A stretch of 64,000 nucleotides of DNA from Lentimonas sp. CC4 (GTDB lineage Bacteria; Verrucomicrobiota; Verrucomicrobiia; Opitutales; Coraliomargaritaceae). The position numbers and the translations under genes were made by a program. Position 1 is the first letter of the stretch; every line of letters begins with the position of its first letter. The stretch covers positions 806,001-870,000 of the forward strand of contig NZ_CACVBO010000002.1 of the NCBI RefSeq assembly GCF_902728235.1, read 5' to 3'. Below the pieces are notes generated by a model. It saw nothing but the letters and a program-made list of their open reading frames with translations. It was not told where the DNA came from and ran no database searches. Shown here piece by piece: positions 33,960 through 43,800 of the stretch.

Positions 33960-36146
33960 TTAATCAATTACCTCTAGGAGCAACGCAGCACTATCATATT
34001 GGTGGGTAAACTGTAAGGGAATACCGCGCTCCATCCATGCTTGCCCACTTTGACTGCTTTGAACACTCGCATCTAAACGTGGCTGTTCATCACCGTCTGG
34101 CAGGTTCATTTCTGTCAACTGGTAGGTGCGTGCCGGATCCAACCCAGAAACTGGCGCGGAAAACGCGACAGGCTGCTGCGCTTCCCCTGTTTGATAAGCC
34201 AATACCAACGAGCGCTGTTGGTCTTTCGACACATAGTTCATCGACGGTGTCGGCGAATCGTAAGGATGTGCATGGCGGTATTGATCGCCGAGTTGCACGA
34301 TCTCGCGCACCTGCTTGTAGGCAGCAATGCCGACTCGGCACGCGGTCAAATAGTCTGGCGTGCATTTGCGCGTATCCACCTCCATGCCGAATTGCGTCAT
34401 CATGGATACATCCACGCGAAACTTGGGGCTGAAGCCCTTTCCTTTGTGCGTCACGTGCGACGTAATCGTGTTCACTGGCATAAATCCAGAGAAGTTCCAC
34501 TGTGCGCCAAGCCGATAGAGTGGATCGGTGTCGTCACTCGGCCAAAAGGTGTGGCTGTAACGCATCGCACCGAGATCAGCGCGACCGCCTCCCGCCGCAC
34601 AGGCTTGGAAGTCGACATTGGGATGACGCTTTGTCAGCTCCTTCATCACCTTCAAGTAGCCATCCATATACGCATTCAGAAGGTCACCCTGACGGCCCTC
34701 ACCTAAATATGGCGAATAGCCATTATTGATATTCGAGTTAGCGTCCCATTTCACAAATCGGATGCGCGGATATTTGGTCAACACGCGATTGACTGATTCG
34801 AACATGTGGCGTTGCACATCAGGGTTGGCGACATCGAGTGCCATCTGCGTGCGTTGCTTTGAGAATGAACGGTCAGGATAGCGCATCACCCACTCTGGGT
34901 GCTGTTGAAACAGCTTGCTGTTTTCGTTGATCATCTCCGGCTCGAACCAAATGCCGAATTCGATATCCAATTCATCGGCCGCCTGCATCACCTTATCCAG
35001 CTCATTGGGAAAGCGCTTGGTATTAAACTGCCAATCACCCAATCCAGCACGGGTATTCACACGGGCTTCTTTGCCATTTCCAAACCAGCCGTCGTCCAGC
35101 ACATAGAGCTCGATGCCAAGTTCTGCGCTGTCTTCCATCATCTCGATAATGGCCTTCTCAGACACTTTTAACTTACACCCTTCCCAGGAATTATTATCTA
35201 CGAGGCGAAGTCGTGTGCCATTCTGAAGAAAGTGATTGCGCGCCCAGTCATGTAATTGACGACTGGCAGGGCCTTTGCCCTCACCGCTCAACGTAAACAC
35301 ACACATGGGCGACGTTGCAGTGTCTCCGGCTTCGACTACTGGTAATCCTGGTTGGTTGACCCCGACACTGGTTTCTAGCACCTGATCCGAGTTGATTTCA
35401 AAACTGAGGCGACTGCTACCTGTCCAATCCAACGAGGCAATCATGCAAACCCCCTCGCTTTCGCTCGGCTGTTCACCAAAGCCCAAAATAAACGCGGGCA
35501 CTGGCCCATGCTTGTGTCGATTGCCATCACGACTTTCAAGGAGGCGTGTGCCTCGGCTCAGTTGCTCTCGAAAAGGAATTCCTGCCGTGTTCCATTGTTC
35601 GCTCGCATACCACTCCAGAAAAATCGGCTGCTTCGCATTGGCGTGCCAATACATGGAATCAAGGCGCGGCAAATAGATGGGTGTTTCCATACCATTCTCA
35701 ACTACTAGCCACTGCTCAAACACATCCACATCAGCGTAGGCTCGCAGGTGCAGCTCAACGCCCAGAGGATACACACGCTCCTTCAAACGGATCACTAGAT
35801 GCTGAACACCAGGCTCCTCCTCTTTGATCTCGTGGGACTGATAGCGCAGCTCGATCGCGCGGTCGCCGTTTGGAAGCAGCCATTCAATCGGCCCCGCATA
35901 GCGCGGTCCATTATTATTACCTGCTGGCTCAGCTGGTGGCTCAAAAGGAAACAGTCGTCCGCCGAGCGGAGCACTCCACGAACCATCGCGCGAAGCGAGT
36001 TTTTTCAGCTCTAGGACATCCCCCTTCGCCACTGCATATTCAACCTGCAGATTCGCAGTCTCCAATTTAATTGACTCACCCGCACCCCATGCGGATGCCA
36101 CTGCTAAACCCAAGGTCCAAACTCCTAATAATAAGTGTTTTTTCAT
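33960..36146 (-). CDS. GH36 alpha-galactosidase, secreted
   Basis: ATG at 36146 is chosen because AGGAAG lies 7-9 nt before it; the GTG at 36155 would overlap that site. The 728-aa protein has a signal peptide (to ~21), the large N-terminal beta-sandwich and the barrel of GH36 with LDDGWFG (~350), FEPEMIN (~402), nucleophile Asp468 in RFVKWD, CAAGGGRAD (~516) and acid/base Asp in WPSDDTD (~538). All hallmark residues are present, so activity as an exo-alpha-galactosidase is very likely. The gene is 96 bp downstream of the first Sip1 paralogue, across a terminator-like hairpin, and 59 bp before the second. Confidence 0.94.
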   Translation of the reverse strand: MKKHLLLGVWTLGLAVASAWGAGESIKLETANLQVEYAVAKGDVLELKKLASRDGSWSAPLGGRLFPFEPPAEPAGNNNGPRYAGPIEWLLPNGDRAIELRYQSHEIKEEEPGVQHLVIRLKERVYPLGVELHLRAYADVDVFEQWLVVENGMETPIYLPRLDSMYWHANAKQPIFLEWYASEQWNTAGIPFREQLSRGTRLLESRDGNRHKHGPVPAFILGFGEQPSESEGVCMIASLDWTGSSRLSFEINSDQVLETSVGVNQPGLPVVEAGDTATSPMCVFTLSGEGKGPASRQLHDWARNHFLQNGTRLRLVDNNSWEGCKLKVSEKAIIEMMEDSAELGIELYVLDDGWFGNGKEARVNTRAGLGDWQFNTKRFPNELDKVMQAADELDIEFGIWFEPEMINENSKLFQQHPEWVMRYPDRSFSKQRTQMALDVANPDVQRHMFESVNRVLTKYPRIRFVKWDANSNINNGYSPYLGEGRQGDLLNAYMDGYLKVMKELTKRHPNVDFQACAAGGGRADLGAMRYSHTFWPSDDTDPLYRLGAQWNFSGFMPVNTITSHVTHKGKGFSPKFRVDVSMMTQFGMEVDTRKCTPDYLTACRVGIAAYKQVREIVQLGDQYRHAHPYDSPTPSMNYVSKDQQRSLVLAYQTGEAQQPVAFSAPVSGLDPARTYQLTEMNLPDGDEQPRLDASVQSSQSGQAWMERGIPLQFTHQYDSAALLLEVID

Positions 36147-36200
36147 TACAATCACTTCCTGTTTTTTTGAGGGGTAAATTTTCCCGCATACCTAAAAAAA

Positions 36201-36229
36201 GACCCAACGGCTAGTGGAGCCGCTGGGTC
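36201..36229 (-). terminator. Intra-operon terminator-like hairpin after 36243-38312
   Basis: The arms GACCCAACGGCT and AGCCGCTGGGTC (one mismatch) are followed on the minus strand by TTTTTTTAGG. It lies between the first Sip1 paralogue and the GH36 gene with no visible promoter after it, so it would lower, not abolish, downstream transcription. Confidence 0.85.
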
Positions 36230-36242
36230 AGAAAAATGAACA

Positions 36243-38312
36243 CTATCGAGTCACGGTTATGTCGCGGGCACCTGCTTCGATCGGCAGGTCCGCAAGATAC
36301 AGATTGTCACCGACAGACTTGAAGGAAGCACCGTTCATTTTCGGTGTGCCCTGTTCGCTCCAGATGAGCAGCGGGCCAGATTCTTCAAGTGTAAAGCTGA
36401 TCTGACTCTGAGAAGCAGACTTCACATCCACGGCAGCTGCAGGCAGATATTTATCCGCACGTCCGATCACTACCCAACCCTTCGTTTTCGGATAGATCAG
36501 GAACAATTTCGCGTCGAACTTCGAAACTTCAGTCGAGAAACCATTACCAAGCTCAACCGCACTCTTTGTCTCACGATCATACACAACAAGCCCTTCAGCT
36601 GGAGCCGTCCAATTAGAGCCGTCCGGTAGTAATTCGCCAGCATAACCGTAGTCCGCTGCGGTGAATCCACTCTTCAGCGTTTTACCACTTTCGGTGAAAT
36701 TGAACAGCGCGATTGCTGCGACGCCCTCTTCCATCGGTGCAACGACACGGAAAACGTGATCATCACGGAAAGGATGGATGAAGAAACTCTCAGGTAGCAG
36801 TGTTGCTGGTGCCGACGTGCGCAGGAGCTTACCATCTTCGTAAGCAAAAGGAATCAACACGTCTGGATTAATCTTCGAGGGCTCATCAGAGATGTAGACG
36901 GGTCCACCAGAAATCGCGCGGGCAATGATCATTGGCTTCACATCACGCTCATCATGTGAGTGGAACATGTCGAGGTCGCCCCAGACGGCCTGCCCCATCC
37001 AGAGGTGATTGGCGAAGCTCTGGTAGGTGTTGCACTTGTTCTTGTCCTTATCCTTCTGATTGTAGTCCGGGCTGGAGCGGGATACTGCACTATAGCTGAA
37101 TTGCAGCGAATTGATATTCGGTTGCGAAATACAATTCAGCAGTGGCAGGCCATTCTCATGGCAGGCAGCTTCCAGAGCCGCATTGTTATATTGCGAAGAA
37201 CGAACGGCATTACCCAAACCACCATACAGGTCGAAGCACTTGGTCTGGAAATCAACCTTGGTAAAATCAAAACCACTCTCGACGGCATCGCGCGCCATCA
37301 TATCATGCAGCGCCTTGGCACCTTCCGGTGTTTCCGCTGGCACCATGTAAGCGCCCTTAACCAGACTTCTCGGCTTGGTCACTTTGCCCTTTACCAACTG
37401 CCCCTTCATTTCCGGCAGCGTATTATCGGGATGGATGCCTTCCATATAGCCTAGCATGTTACGCCAGATGCCAATCCACTTGATGCCGTCCTCATTCTTC
37501 AAAGAGGTCACTGGCCCCCAACCATTCGGAAATTTCTTAGCATTAGGCTCCATGCTGACGAGTTTACGACCTGACTCTGTGAAATATCCATCGTCCACCA
37601 TCGCCCAGCGGAAAGGTGCTTCTGAATCCTCCAAAATTCCAATGGCATCCTTTATGATTTTCTCGGAAATATTCCGCTTATAGTGCTCCCAAGAGCACCA
37701 TCCCAGATAACCGTAAGGTTCTTCTGGGAAGGTCTTATCGGCACGTGGATGGGCAGAAACATAACCAGATTCAAACACTTGATCCCAGACCTTATCAGTC
37801 GCTTCATAAGGCGAGTTGCCGTAAGCCCAAATCACGAGCGGAATCTCTCCGTCGATCGTATCGGTTCCGTAATTTCCAGTTTTTAGTAAGAGCTTTCCGC
37901 CCTCGACATAGAACTGACCATACACTTTTGGCGAAGTCATTGGCAACAGACCTAAGTAGCGCCCATCTGTTAATTCCAGTAACACATACTGCCCCTGCTG
38001 CACGCTGTTGTGTCCCTTGCGGGTCTTAGAAGGCTTATACGCTTGGAGGTCGGCAATGGAGTCAAAGGCGACACCTTCCACACGATTACCACGCGCAACA
38101 CCACCCGAATATGGACGGTAATACACTCCATGCTTAAACGCTGGCAACGTCACCTCACGGCTGAGCACGATGCCCGCGTTATCCGACTTGGCCGCGTTTA
38201 GATTTTCGACGATCAAGCCAGTCGGGTTGCCTGAGACGACAATCGGTTCTGCTGTCAGAGTCGAACTCAGACATGCAATCGAGAGCATTAATGCGATTGG
38301 GATATACTTCAT
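36243..38312 (-). CDS. Sip1/raffinose-synthase-like GH36 alpha-galactosidase (paralogue 1), operon leader
   Basis: ATG at 38312 (MKYIPIALMLSIACLSSTLTA, a normal signal peptide) gives 689 aa; the longer frame upstream adds a 27-residue non-signal extension. The domain plan matches 31858-33900: LGWCSWEHYKR, probable nucleophile Asp in FTKVDFQ and probable acid/base Asp in RSSPDYN, and a C-terminal beta domain. Compared with its paralogue it has an 11-14 residue insertion (KGKVTKPRSLVKGAY region) before the nucleophile strand, which may alter the binding site. It is the first gene of an eight-gene unit ending at 24533. Confidence 0.9.
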   Translation of the reverse strand: MKYIPIALMLSIACLSSTLTAEPIVVSGNPTGLIVENLNAAKSDNAGIVLSREVTLPAFKHGVYYRPYSGGVARGNRVEGVAFDSIADLQAYKPSKTRKGHNSVQQGQYVLLELTDGRYLGLLPMTSPKVYGQFYVEGGKLLLKTGNYGTDTIDGEIPLVIWAYGNSPYEATDKVWDQVFESGYVSAHPRADKTFPEEPYGYLGWCSWEHYKRNISEKIIKDAIGILEDSEAPFRWAMVDDGYFTESGRKLVSMEPNAKKFPNGWGPVTSLKNEDGIKWIGIWRNMLGYMEGIHPDNTLPEMKGQLVKGKVTKPRSLVKGAYMVPAETPEGAKALHDMMARDAVESGFDFTKVDFQTKCFDLYGGLGNAVRSSQYNNAALEAACHENGLPLLNCISQPNINSLQFSYSAVSRSSPDYNQKDKDKNKCNTYQSFANHLWMGQAVWGDLDMFHSHDERDVKPMIIARAISGGPVYISDEPSKINPDVLIPFAYEDGKLLRTSAPATLLPESFFIHPFRDDHVFRVVAPMEEGVAAIALFNFTESGKTLKSGFTAADYGYAGELLPDGSNWTAPAEGLVVYDRETKSAVELGNGFSTEVSKFDAKLFLIYPKTKGWVVIGRADKYLPAAAVDVKSASQSQISFTLEESGPLLIWSEQGTPKMNGASFKSVGDNLYLADLPIEAGARDITVTR

Positions 38313-38404
38313 AATGATTCTATTTCCGTTAAATTGTATCTGTGTATGGATCTTTCGCATCTTCGACTGCGAGACCTCTCCATTAAGGGCCAATAATATA
38401 CTAC

Positions 38405-38410
38405 ATTATA
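38405..38410 (-). promoter_or_regulatory. Candidate -10 (TATAAT) for the eight-gene operon
   Basis: A perfect TATAAT on the minus strand is preceded by GCGCGATAGGCA, which resembles the GCGATAGAC of class C boxes, but no -35 at the usual distance is evident. The leader would be about 90 nt. Weak evidence. Confidence 0.35.
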
Positions 38411-38488
38411 TGCCTATCGCGCTTGCAAAATCTAAGCATATTTGTGTATATTTTAAGCATCCATGCGCGAGTGGATACCTTATTTAAG

Positions 38489-39898
38489 TTACTTCGTAGT
38501 CTCTAACCAAGCATCTAGCTGTTTCTCTAGATCTTTAACTTTTTCAGGGTTCTGCTTGGCTAAGTTTGTCTGCTCACCGATATCGGTGGAGAGATTGTAG
38601 AGTTCCGATGGCTCATTACCCTCAAAGCGGATCAGCTTCCAGTCCTTGTTTAGAATCGAATCCGATGGTTTATGGCCGTTGCCATGCTCGTGCGGATAAG
38701 TCCAGGCGAGCACACGGCTGGTGTTGCTGTCAGTGCCACCGAGTATCGGCTTCAAAGATTGCCCATCTAGGTGCTGCTCTGGCTTGAGCGGCAAACCCGC
38801 CAAGTCCAGTAGCGTCGGATACAGATCCATAGTAATGATCGGAGCCTCCGTGGTTGCTGGCTGAATGTTGCCGACCCAGCTGATCATGGTCGGAATACGA
38901 ACACCGCCTTCATAGGTAAAGGCCTTGCCTGAACGTAGCGGTGCATTACTGGTCGGGCCGCCTGTTTGCTTGCGGTGCGCGAGGCCTCCGTTGTCAGAGC
39001 TAAAGACGATAATCGTATCTTCCAACAGTCCCTTTGCCTTCAAGTGATCCATCACGCGGCCGATGTTGTTGTCCAAATTCTCCATCATGGCAGCATAGGC
39101 TGGATCGCCCTGCACTGCGGTGGAGCGCGTATTGTATTTCTCCTCGGTCAACTTGAGCTTCCCCTCACCCAGAAGCTCGCGCTTCTTGGCTTCATATTTC
39201 TGAATCAAAGGCTTCGGTGCCTGGATCGGCGTGTGCACCGCGTAGTGAGCGAGGCAAAGAAAGAAAGGTTCGTTCGCCTGCCCTGAGTCTGTCGCAGGGC
39301 TGCCTTGATCGATAAACTCGATCGCTAAATCTGTGAGCGCATCCGTCAAATAGTCCCCAGGCTTGTAGTTCTGTAAATCCGGCACACTGCTGCCGCCCTT
39401 GCGCTTCCCGAAAGGGTAAAAGAACGAAGCGGGTTGCCCCGCTCGATTCACCGCTTTGGTGTATTCGAAGCCCTGATACTGCGGTTGCTTCGAGTCTTCT
39501 TTGCCCAAGTGCCACTTGCCGATATAGCCAGTGCGGTAGCCTGCTTCCTGGAAGGCTTCGCCAATCGTCACTTCAGATAGCGGTAGCGCGATCTTGCTTC
39601 TTGTTGGAATCCACTGAGTGATGCCCACGCGTTGTGGAGCTTTGCCCGTCATCAACGCTGCGCGCGTCGGCGAACACACTGGATTGGCCGAATAGGAACG
39701 CTTGAAATTTACACCACTCGCTGCGAGCGCGTCGATATGTGGCGTTTCATGAAAGGTAGAACCGTTGACTCCAAGATCCGTCCAACCAAGGTCATCAATG
39801 AAGAAGATGAGCACGTTTGGGCGCGTCGTTTGCGCAGATACAATAGTGGACAACACGAAGGCGCTGAGCGTGAGTAGGTTTTTAAGAGGTCGATACAT
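38489..39898 (-). CDS. Secreted sulfatase (S1 family, Cys-type) under a class B promoter
   Basis: ATG at 39898 (MYRPLKNLLTLSAFVLSTIVSA) lies just downstream of a clear promoter; the longer frame upstream overlaps its -10. The 469-aa protein has IDDLGWTDLGVNGS, CSPTR (Cys75, followed by AALMTG), GKWHLGKEDSKQPQYQGFEY, YAVHTPIQAPKPLIQKYE and SSDNGGLAHRKQTGG. It resembles the 30393-31832 group, with the same long insertion after the HTP block. It is a single-gene unit and the only free-standing compact sulfatase placed under the palindrome shared with two PEP-CTERM genes near TCS2. Confidence 0.94.
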   Translation of the reverse strand: MYRPLKNLLTLSAFVLSTIVSAQTTRPNVLIFFIDDLGWTDLGVNGSTFHETPHIDALAASGVNFKRSYSANPVCSPTRAALMTGKAPQRVGITQWIPTRSKIALPLSEVTIGEAFQEAGYRTGYIGKWHLGKEDSKQPQYQGFEYTKAVNRAGQPASFFYPFGKRKGGSSVPDLQNYKPGDYLTDALTDLAIEFIDQGSPATDSGQANEPFFLCLAHYAVHTPIQAPKPLIQKYEAKKRELLGEGKLKLTEEKYNTRSTAVQGDPAYAAMMENLDNNIGRVMDHLKAKGLLEDTIIVFSSDNGGLAHRKQTGGPTSNAPLRSGKAFTYEGGVRIPTMISWVGNIQPATTEAPIITMDLYPTLLDLAGLPLKPEQHLDGQSLKPILGGTDSNTSRVLAWTYPHEHGNGHKPSDSILNKDWKLIRFEGNEPSELYNLSTDIGEQTNLAKQNPEKVKDLEKQLDAWLETTK

Positions 39899-39922
39899 AA
39901 GATCTAACAATAGAAAACAACA

Positions 39923-39970
39923 ATCATACACCTTCCTCGCGCTATTGTCTACCTACCAATATTAGTAGTT
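39923..39970 (-). promoter_or_regulatory. Class B promoter/operator block upstream of sulfatase 38489-39898
   Basis: On the minus strand -10 TATGAT (39923-39928) and -35 TAGACA (39946-39951) are 17 nt apart. Abutting the -35 is an imperfect palindrome, plus-strand ACCTACCA-ATAT-TAGTAGTT (39951-39970), in the same place as in the two other class B blocks. The predicted leader is about 20 nt. Confidence 0.72.
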
Positions 39971-40074
39971 TTGTATATCATCGAAAGAATGGTTAGTGAT
40001 TGTCAGCATGGCGAGTATCTTTGATCTATGCAGCTCGTCCATCCGTGGTTTACAAACAAGCACTCTCTTAACGA

Positions 40075-40764
40075 CTAAAAGTCTCGTATCGGTGCGCAGT
40101 AATACGTCGCGTAGCGTGGCGCTGGCTTCGGAAGAATAAATAGAACTTCCCTGGTATCCTTGTCATGTTGCCACATCTGCTTGATAAAACGTCGTGGTTT
40201 TGCACCTTCCTTAATTACACCGTAAAGCTTCGCTGGATAATAGCCGTTTTCAGCAATCGGATCTTCTATGATTTTAAACGACTTTGGTTTCAATTTTAGT
40301 TCCTTGTCACCTATCGTTCCAATGACGCCTATTTCTGAAAAATTAATTGCGCAAATACTACCAGGACCAAAAACATTATCACTCGCGTCGATAGCTTTCA
40401 CCTGAATCGGCATCACGGAATTCGTCTCATCTTCAAAGACCATAAGGAGCACTCTTTTCCATTTTTTGGGTATATCTACAAAAGGCATTTCCTCGGGGGC
40501 CTGCTCCCCTTCGGCCAATTGCTTGTCGAGGAAATGCAATCGTCGTTTGCCCCTAGGGATTTTAAAAGTCTTGGAGAAGTTTGAGCGCGGCAGATCGGTT
40601 TTGGCAACCATACGTTCATTGTCGTAAACATAAGCCTCAGTCGGTGCATCAGCATCCGATTGAAAGTAGAGCACTTGAACCGGACGCTGCCCATAACAAA
40701 GCATCGAGAGCAGGCTGAACATGCTGAAAATCAGCCCATTTTTTACAGTGTGGTAAATAGACAT
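40075..40764 (-). CDS. Exported protein of unknown function, partner of the PilX-like gene
   Basis: ATG at 40764 gives 229 aa with a signal peptide (KNGLIFSMFSLLSMLCYG); a longer frame overlaps the upstream gene and lacks a signal. The mature part has VLYFQSDADAPTEAYVYDN, a central basic region (FKIPRGKRRLHFLDKQL), VFEDETNSVMPIQVKAID and a Lys/Arg-rich end (GVIKEGAKPRRFIKQMWQ). Short exported proteins of this kind are found next to PilX-like proteins in Verrucomicrobia, and it lies 37 bp downstream of 40802-44353, so the two are probably cotranscribed and work together. I do not recognise a defined domain. Confidence 0.75.
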   Translation of the reverse strand: MSIYHTVKNGLIFSMFSLLSMLCYGQRPVQVLYFQSDADAPTEAYVYDNERMVAKTDLPRSNFSKTFKIPRGKRRLHFLDKQLAEGEQAPEEMPFVDIPKKWKRVLLMVFEDETNSVMPIQVKAIDASDNVFGPGSICAINFSEIGVIGTIGDKELKLKPKSFKIIEDPIAENGYYPAKLYGVIKEGAKPRRFIKQMWQHDKDTREVLFILPKPAPRYATYYCAPIRDF

Positions 40765-40801
40765 ATTTTTTTGAACTACCCGAGTGATATAAAGTGCTGA
40801 G

Positions 40802-43800
40802 TTAAACCTCATCAGCATCCAGCCAACGAAAATGAATGATTTCAAAGCGACGGCCAAAGCGTTTATTAACTTCCGAGTTCAGAGTGCTCTCCGAAGGAAG
40901 TGTGTATTTTTTATCGCCAGTAGCAATCGAGTTATCGATGTATTCTGCCTTTCGCTGAACGACAGCTTCACACCAGGATTGACTCACGACCTCGTTCGTG
41001 GCCGGATTACGAACATCGCCGTAAGCGCGGATCGTAAAAGTATCATCGCGTGCCGAGAGAATGCCGCTCACAGAACGAAGCACATCTGCTTGGCGCGTCC
41101 AACCTGGAAAGCCATAGGCGGGGTTCCCTTCAGCGGCCGCTTCGAATGGCCATGTTAGTGGGTCATCTACCATGTCATAAGTCGAAGCTGTGTCAGAGAA
41201 ATCATCCTGAAGATCCGCGTATGGATTCTCTTCGTCAGCTAGTGTCGCTAGACGCAGAAGTGCCGTTTCCACTGCCCCCGCTCGCGCGAGTTCGGAATCA
41301 GCCGCAGTTGCATCCGCATTCTCTAAGAGTTGCCGATTAAAAAACTCTGACAACGAAAGAAAGGGGCCACGCTTCTCAATCTCAGCAACGATTTCACGTG
41401 CTAGGGCATTAATCTGCGACTCGGAAAAGCGCGTATACCTGGAGAGCAAATCCCCTCCTCCGAGACCTGCCGCATTTTGGTCTGAAACCAGAATACTTCT
41501 CGAAAATGGGCTGCCGGTATCGTCCTCTAATACCACGGATGGAGACACGTCTCCGGAGATAGGAGCACGCGCCGTATCTTCTAACGCTAGCACAGCTCCA
41601 TCCCCCGAATTAAAGTGGCGCTTTAACAGCATCGCCCAAGCACGCTCAGAGCTTGAGTTAATATTGAACATTCCCTCTACCTCAAGCTCGGCCGCGACCT
41701 TTTGCCAAGCATCGTCGTCATTGACATCGAATGCGCTGGTTCCATCTGTTGCGGCCGCAGAAGGCTTATAATAGTGATTCGACAACAGCTCATCCCCACT
41801 CAGATGCTTCAGATAAACGTCGTCAAATGAGCTTCCCCCTGAAGCCGACCAATCATCCGGTTGATTCGAAATCGTGGAAACAAACCAATCATCAAAAAAC
41901 AGATGATTCATCGCGTAACTGTGGTCATGTCCAACGGTGTCAGAAGTTGTCCCATCTAGCCAATCCACTTGAACCTTATCACTTTTAATGAATGGGCTCG
42001 CACGGCTATTACCCAAGGCATTCAGTGTATATGGACCAAAACGATTGGGCGCGTTCACATTAAAGTGCTGCAGATCACCGATCGAACGCAAAGGCCTTGT
42101 AGGGATCTCCAGTGCGATCATGTTGGAGAGGCCATCTCCAGAGCCCAAGCCACTGCCAATGTAGCCTTCCATTTCATCCTCAAGGCCACTGGGCATACCA
42201 GGGTCGGCAGTAGAATTCACTGCAAAATATTGAAGGTCATAAGTAAATGAATCCAGCCGACCTCCTAATACTGAACCTGTCGCTTCAGACATATACCCAA
42301 CCACCGGATTTGCATGGTGAATACCGTTCACTAATATGTTTTGAGAAGCGGGTTGAGCTGGATCATCTGGATTGATATCGCGACCATAGCGTAAGCCCAT
42401 GACAACTGTTGAAAACGGCAGAGGAGAGCCTTCTAGAGCGGAAAGAGTGCTGAGTGTCGCGGATACCGGTAGAACTAATTCGGTTCCTAAACTACTGTCT
42501 ACCGCAATGGGATCTGTCAAAAGAGACTGAATATTATTCGTGGCATTACTACCAGGCGCTCCATTTCGAACGACTGTAAAGTAGAGCCCTAGTCCTTGAA
42601 CACCAGCACTTCCCCCTTTAAACCCATCCGTAACCGTTGCGGCCGTCACAGAAAAAGGAGTGTCTCCAGCTTGTGCAGTCATTCCATGCACTGGATAGCG
42701 AAGCCCACTGCCAGGTCGATAACCTGCTGAAGTCGGAATGTTGGAAGATGCCGAGCTTCTATTTCGGTCGACAACAGCTTCACCACTTGCCGAGTATACC
42801 CGCACTTCACCGGGCAGCCAAAGCGATGGAGAGGCGACGGGGATAGTCGCTTTGAAAGAACTTGTAGAGCGACTAGCGACAATCGTGCCTAGGTTCGTTG
42901 TTCGTGTGTCGGTGCCAGCCTCAAAGGTGAAATTAAACGGACTAATCTGCCGCAGCTCCACGGTGTAATTGCCTGAGCCCATATCCAAAGCGACATTATA
43001 TGGATTCCATAGAGTAAACACTGGATTCACCACGATGCAGGGAAGGTAATCTGTGCCATCCAATCTCGAACTAAGTGAAAAGACATAATGCACTCGCGCG
43101 ATGACCGGCATACGCTGCACGGTATCGGACCATGTCGCATGTTGACGATTCGTCGCCTCAAAGATTTCAGCAATCTCATTGCCTGAGCTTGTGAGCTGCT
43201 TATATTGCGTTGCAAAATCAGCGAGTGCCGCCCAATTCGAAGAATTCTGATTCGCAGTTATAGTCTCATCCCAATTCGTCCAAGGATAGATAACCGGGTG
43301 CGCTGAAGATGATGCGGAACTACTAGACTTACCCGACAAAACTACCTTTCCAGGACTTAGCGTAAAAGAAGAGAATCCCTCATCGATACTAGCCCAACTC
43401 TCGGATAATAGAGACAGATCTCTTCGCCAACCACCATTAGAAGTATTGGTCAACAAGCCCTTAGAATAGATTGTCAAATCATGAAAAAATTCTGAAGGTA
43501 AATCACTACTTAAAGGAGCGGAGCTAACGAGGAGATCTAAAGATTCCAAAGATCCCGCACGGTCAACGCCGGTGGTATCATCAATATTGAAATCGATTCC
43601 GCTTGGCGCTGGAGAAACCAACATTTGCTCGGAAACCGAAAGTTTACTGGAGCCAGGATCCTCGGCGACTTTAAGCCGCACTTTGATATTCTCCCCCTGC
43701 ACCCACCACGCATAGGCTCCGCTACCATCGGGCATCTCAGTTGGCCGAATATGCACCTCGTCATTCGCCACCGCAGTGCTCCCTAGAGTCCCTTTGGCCA

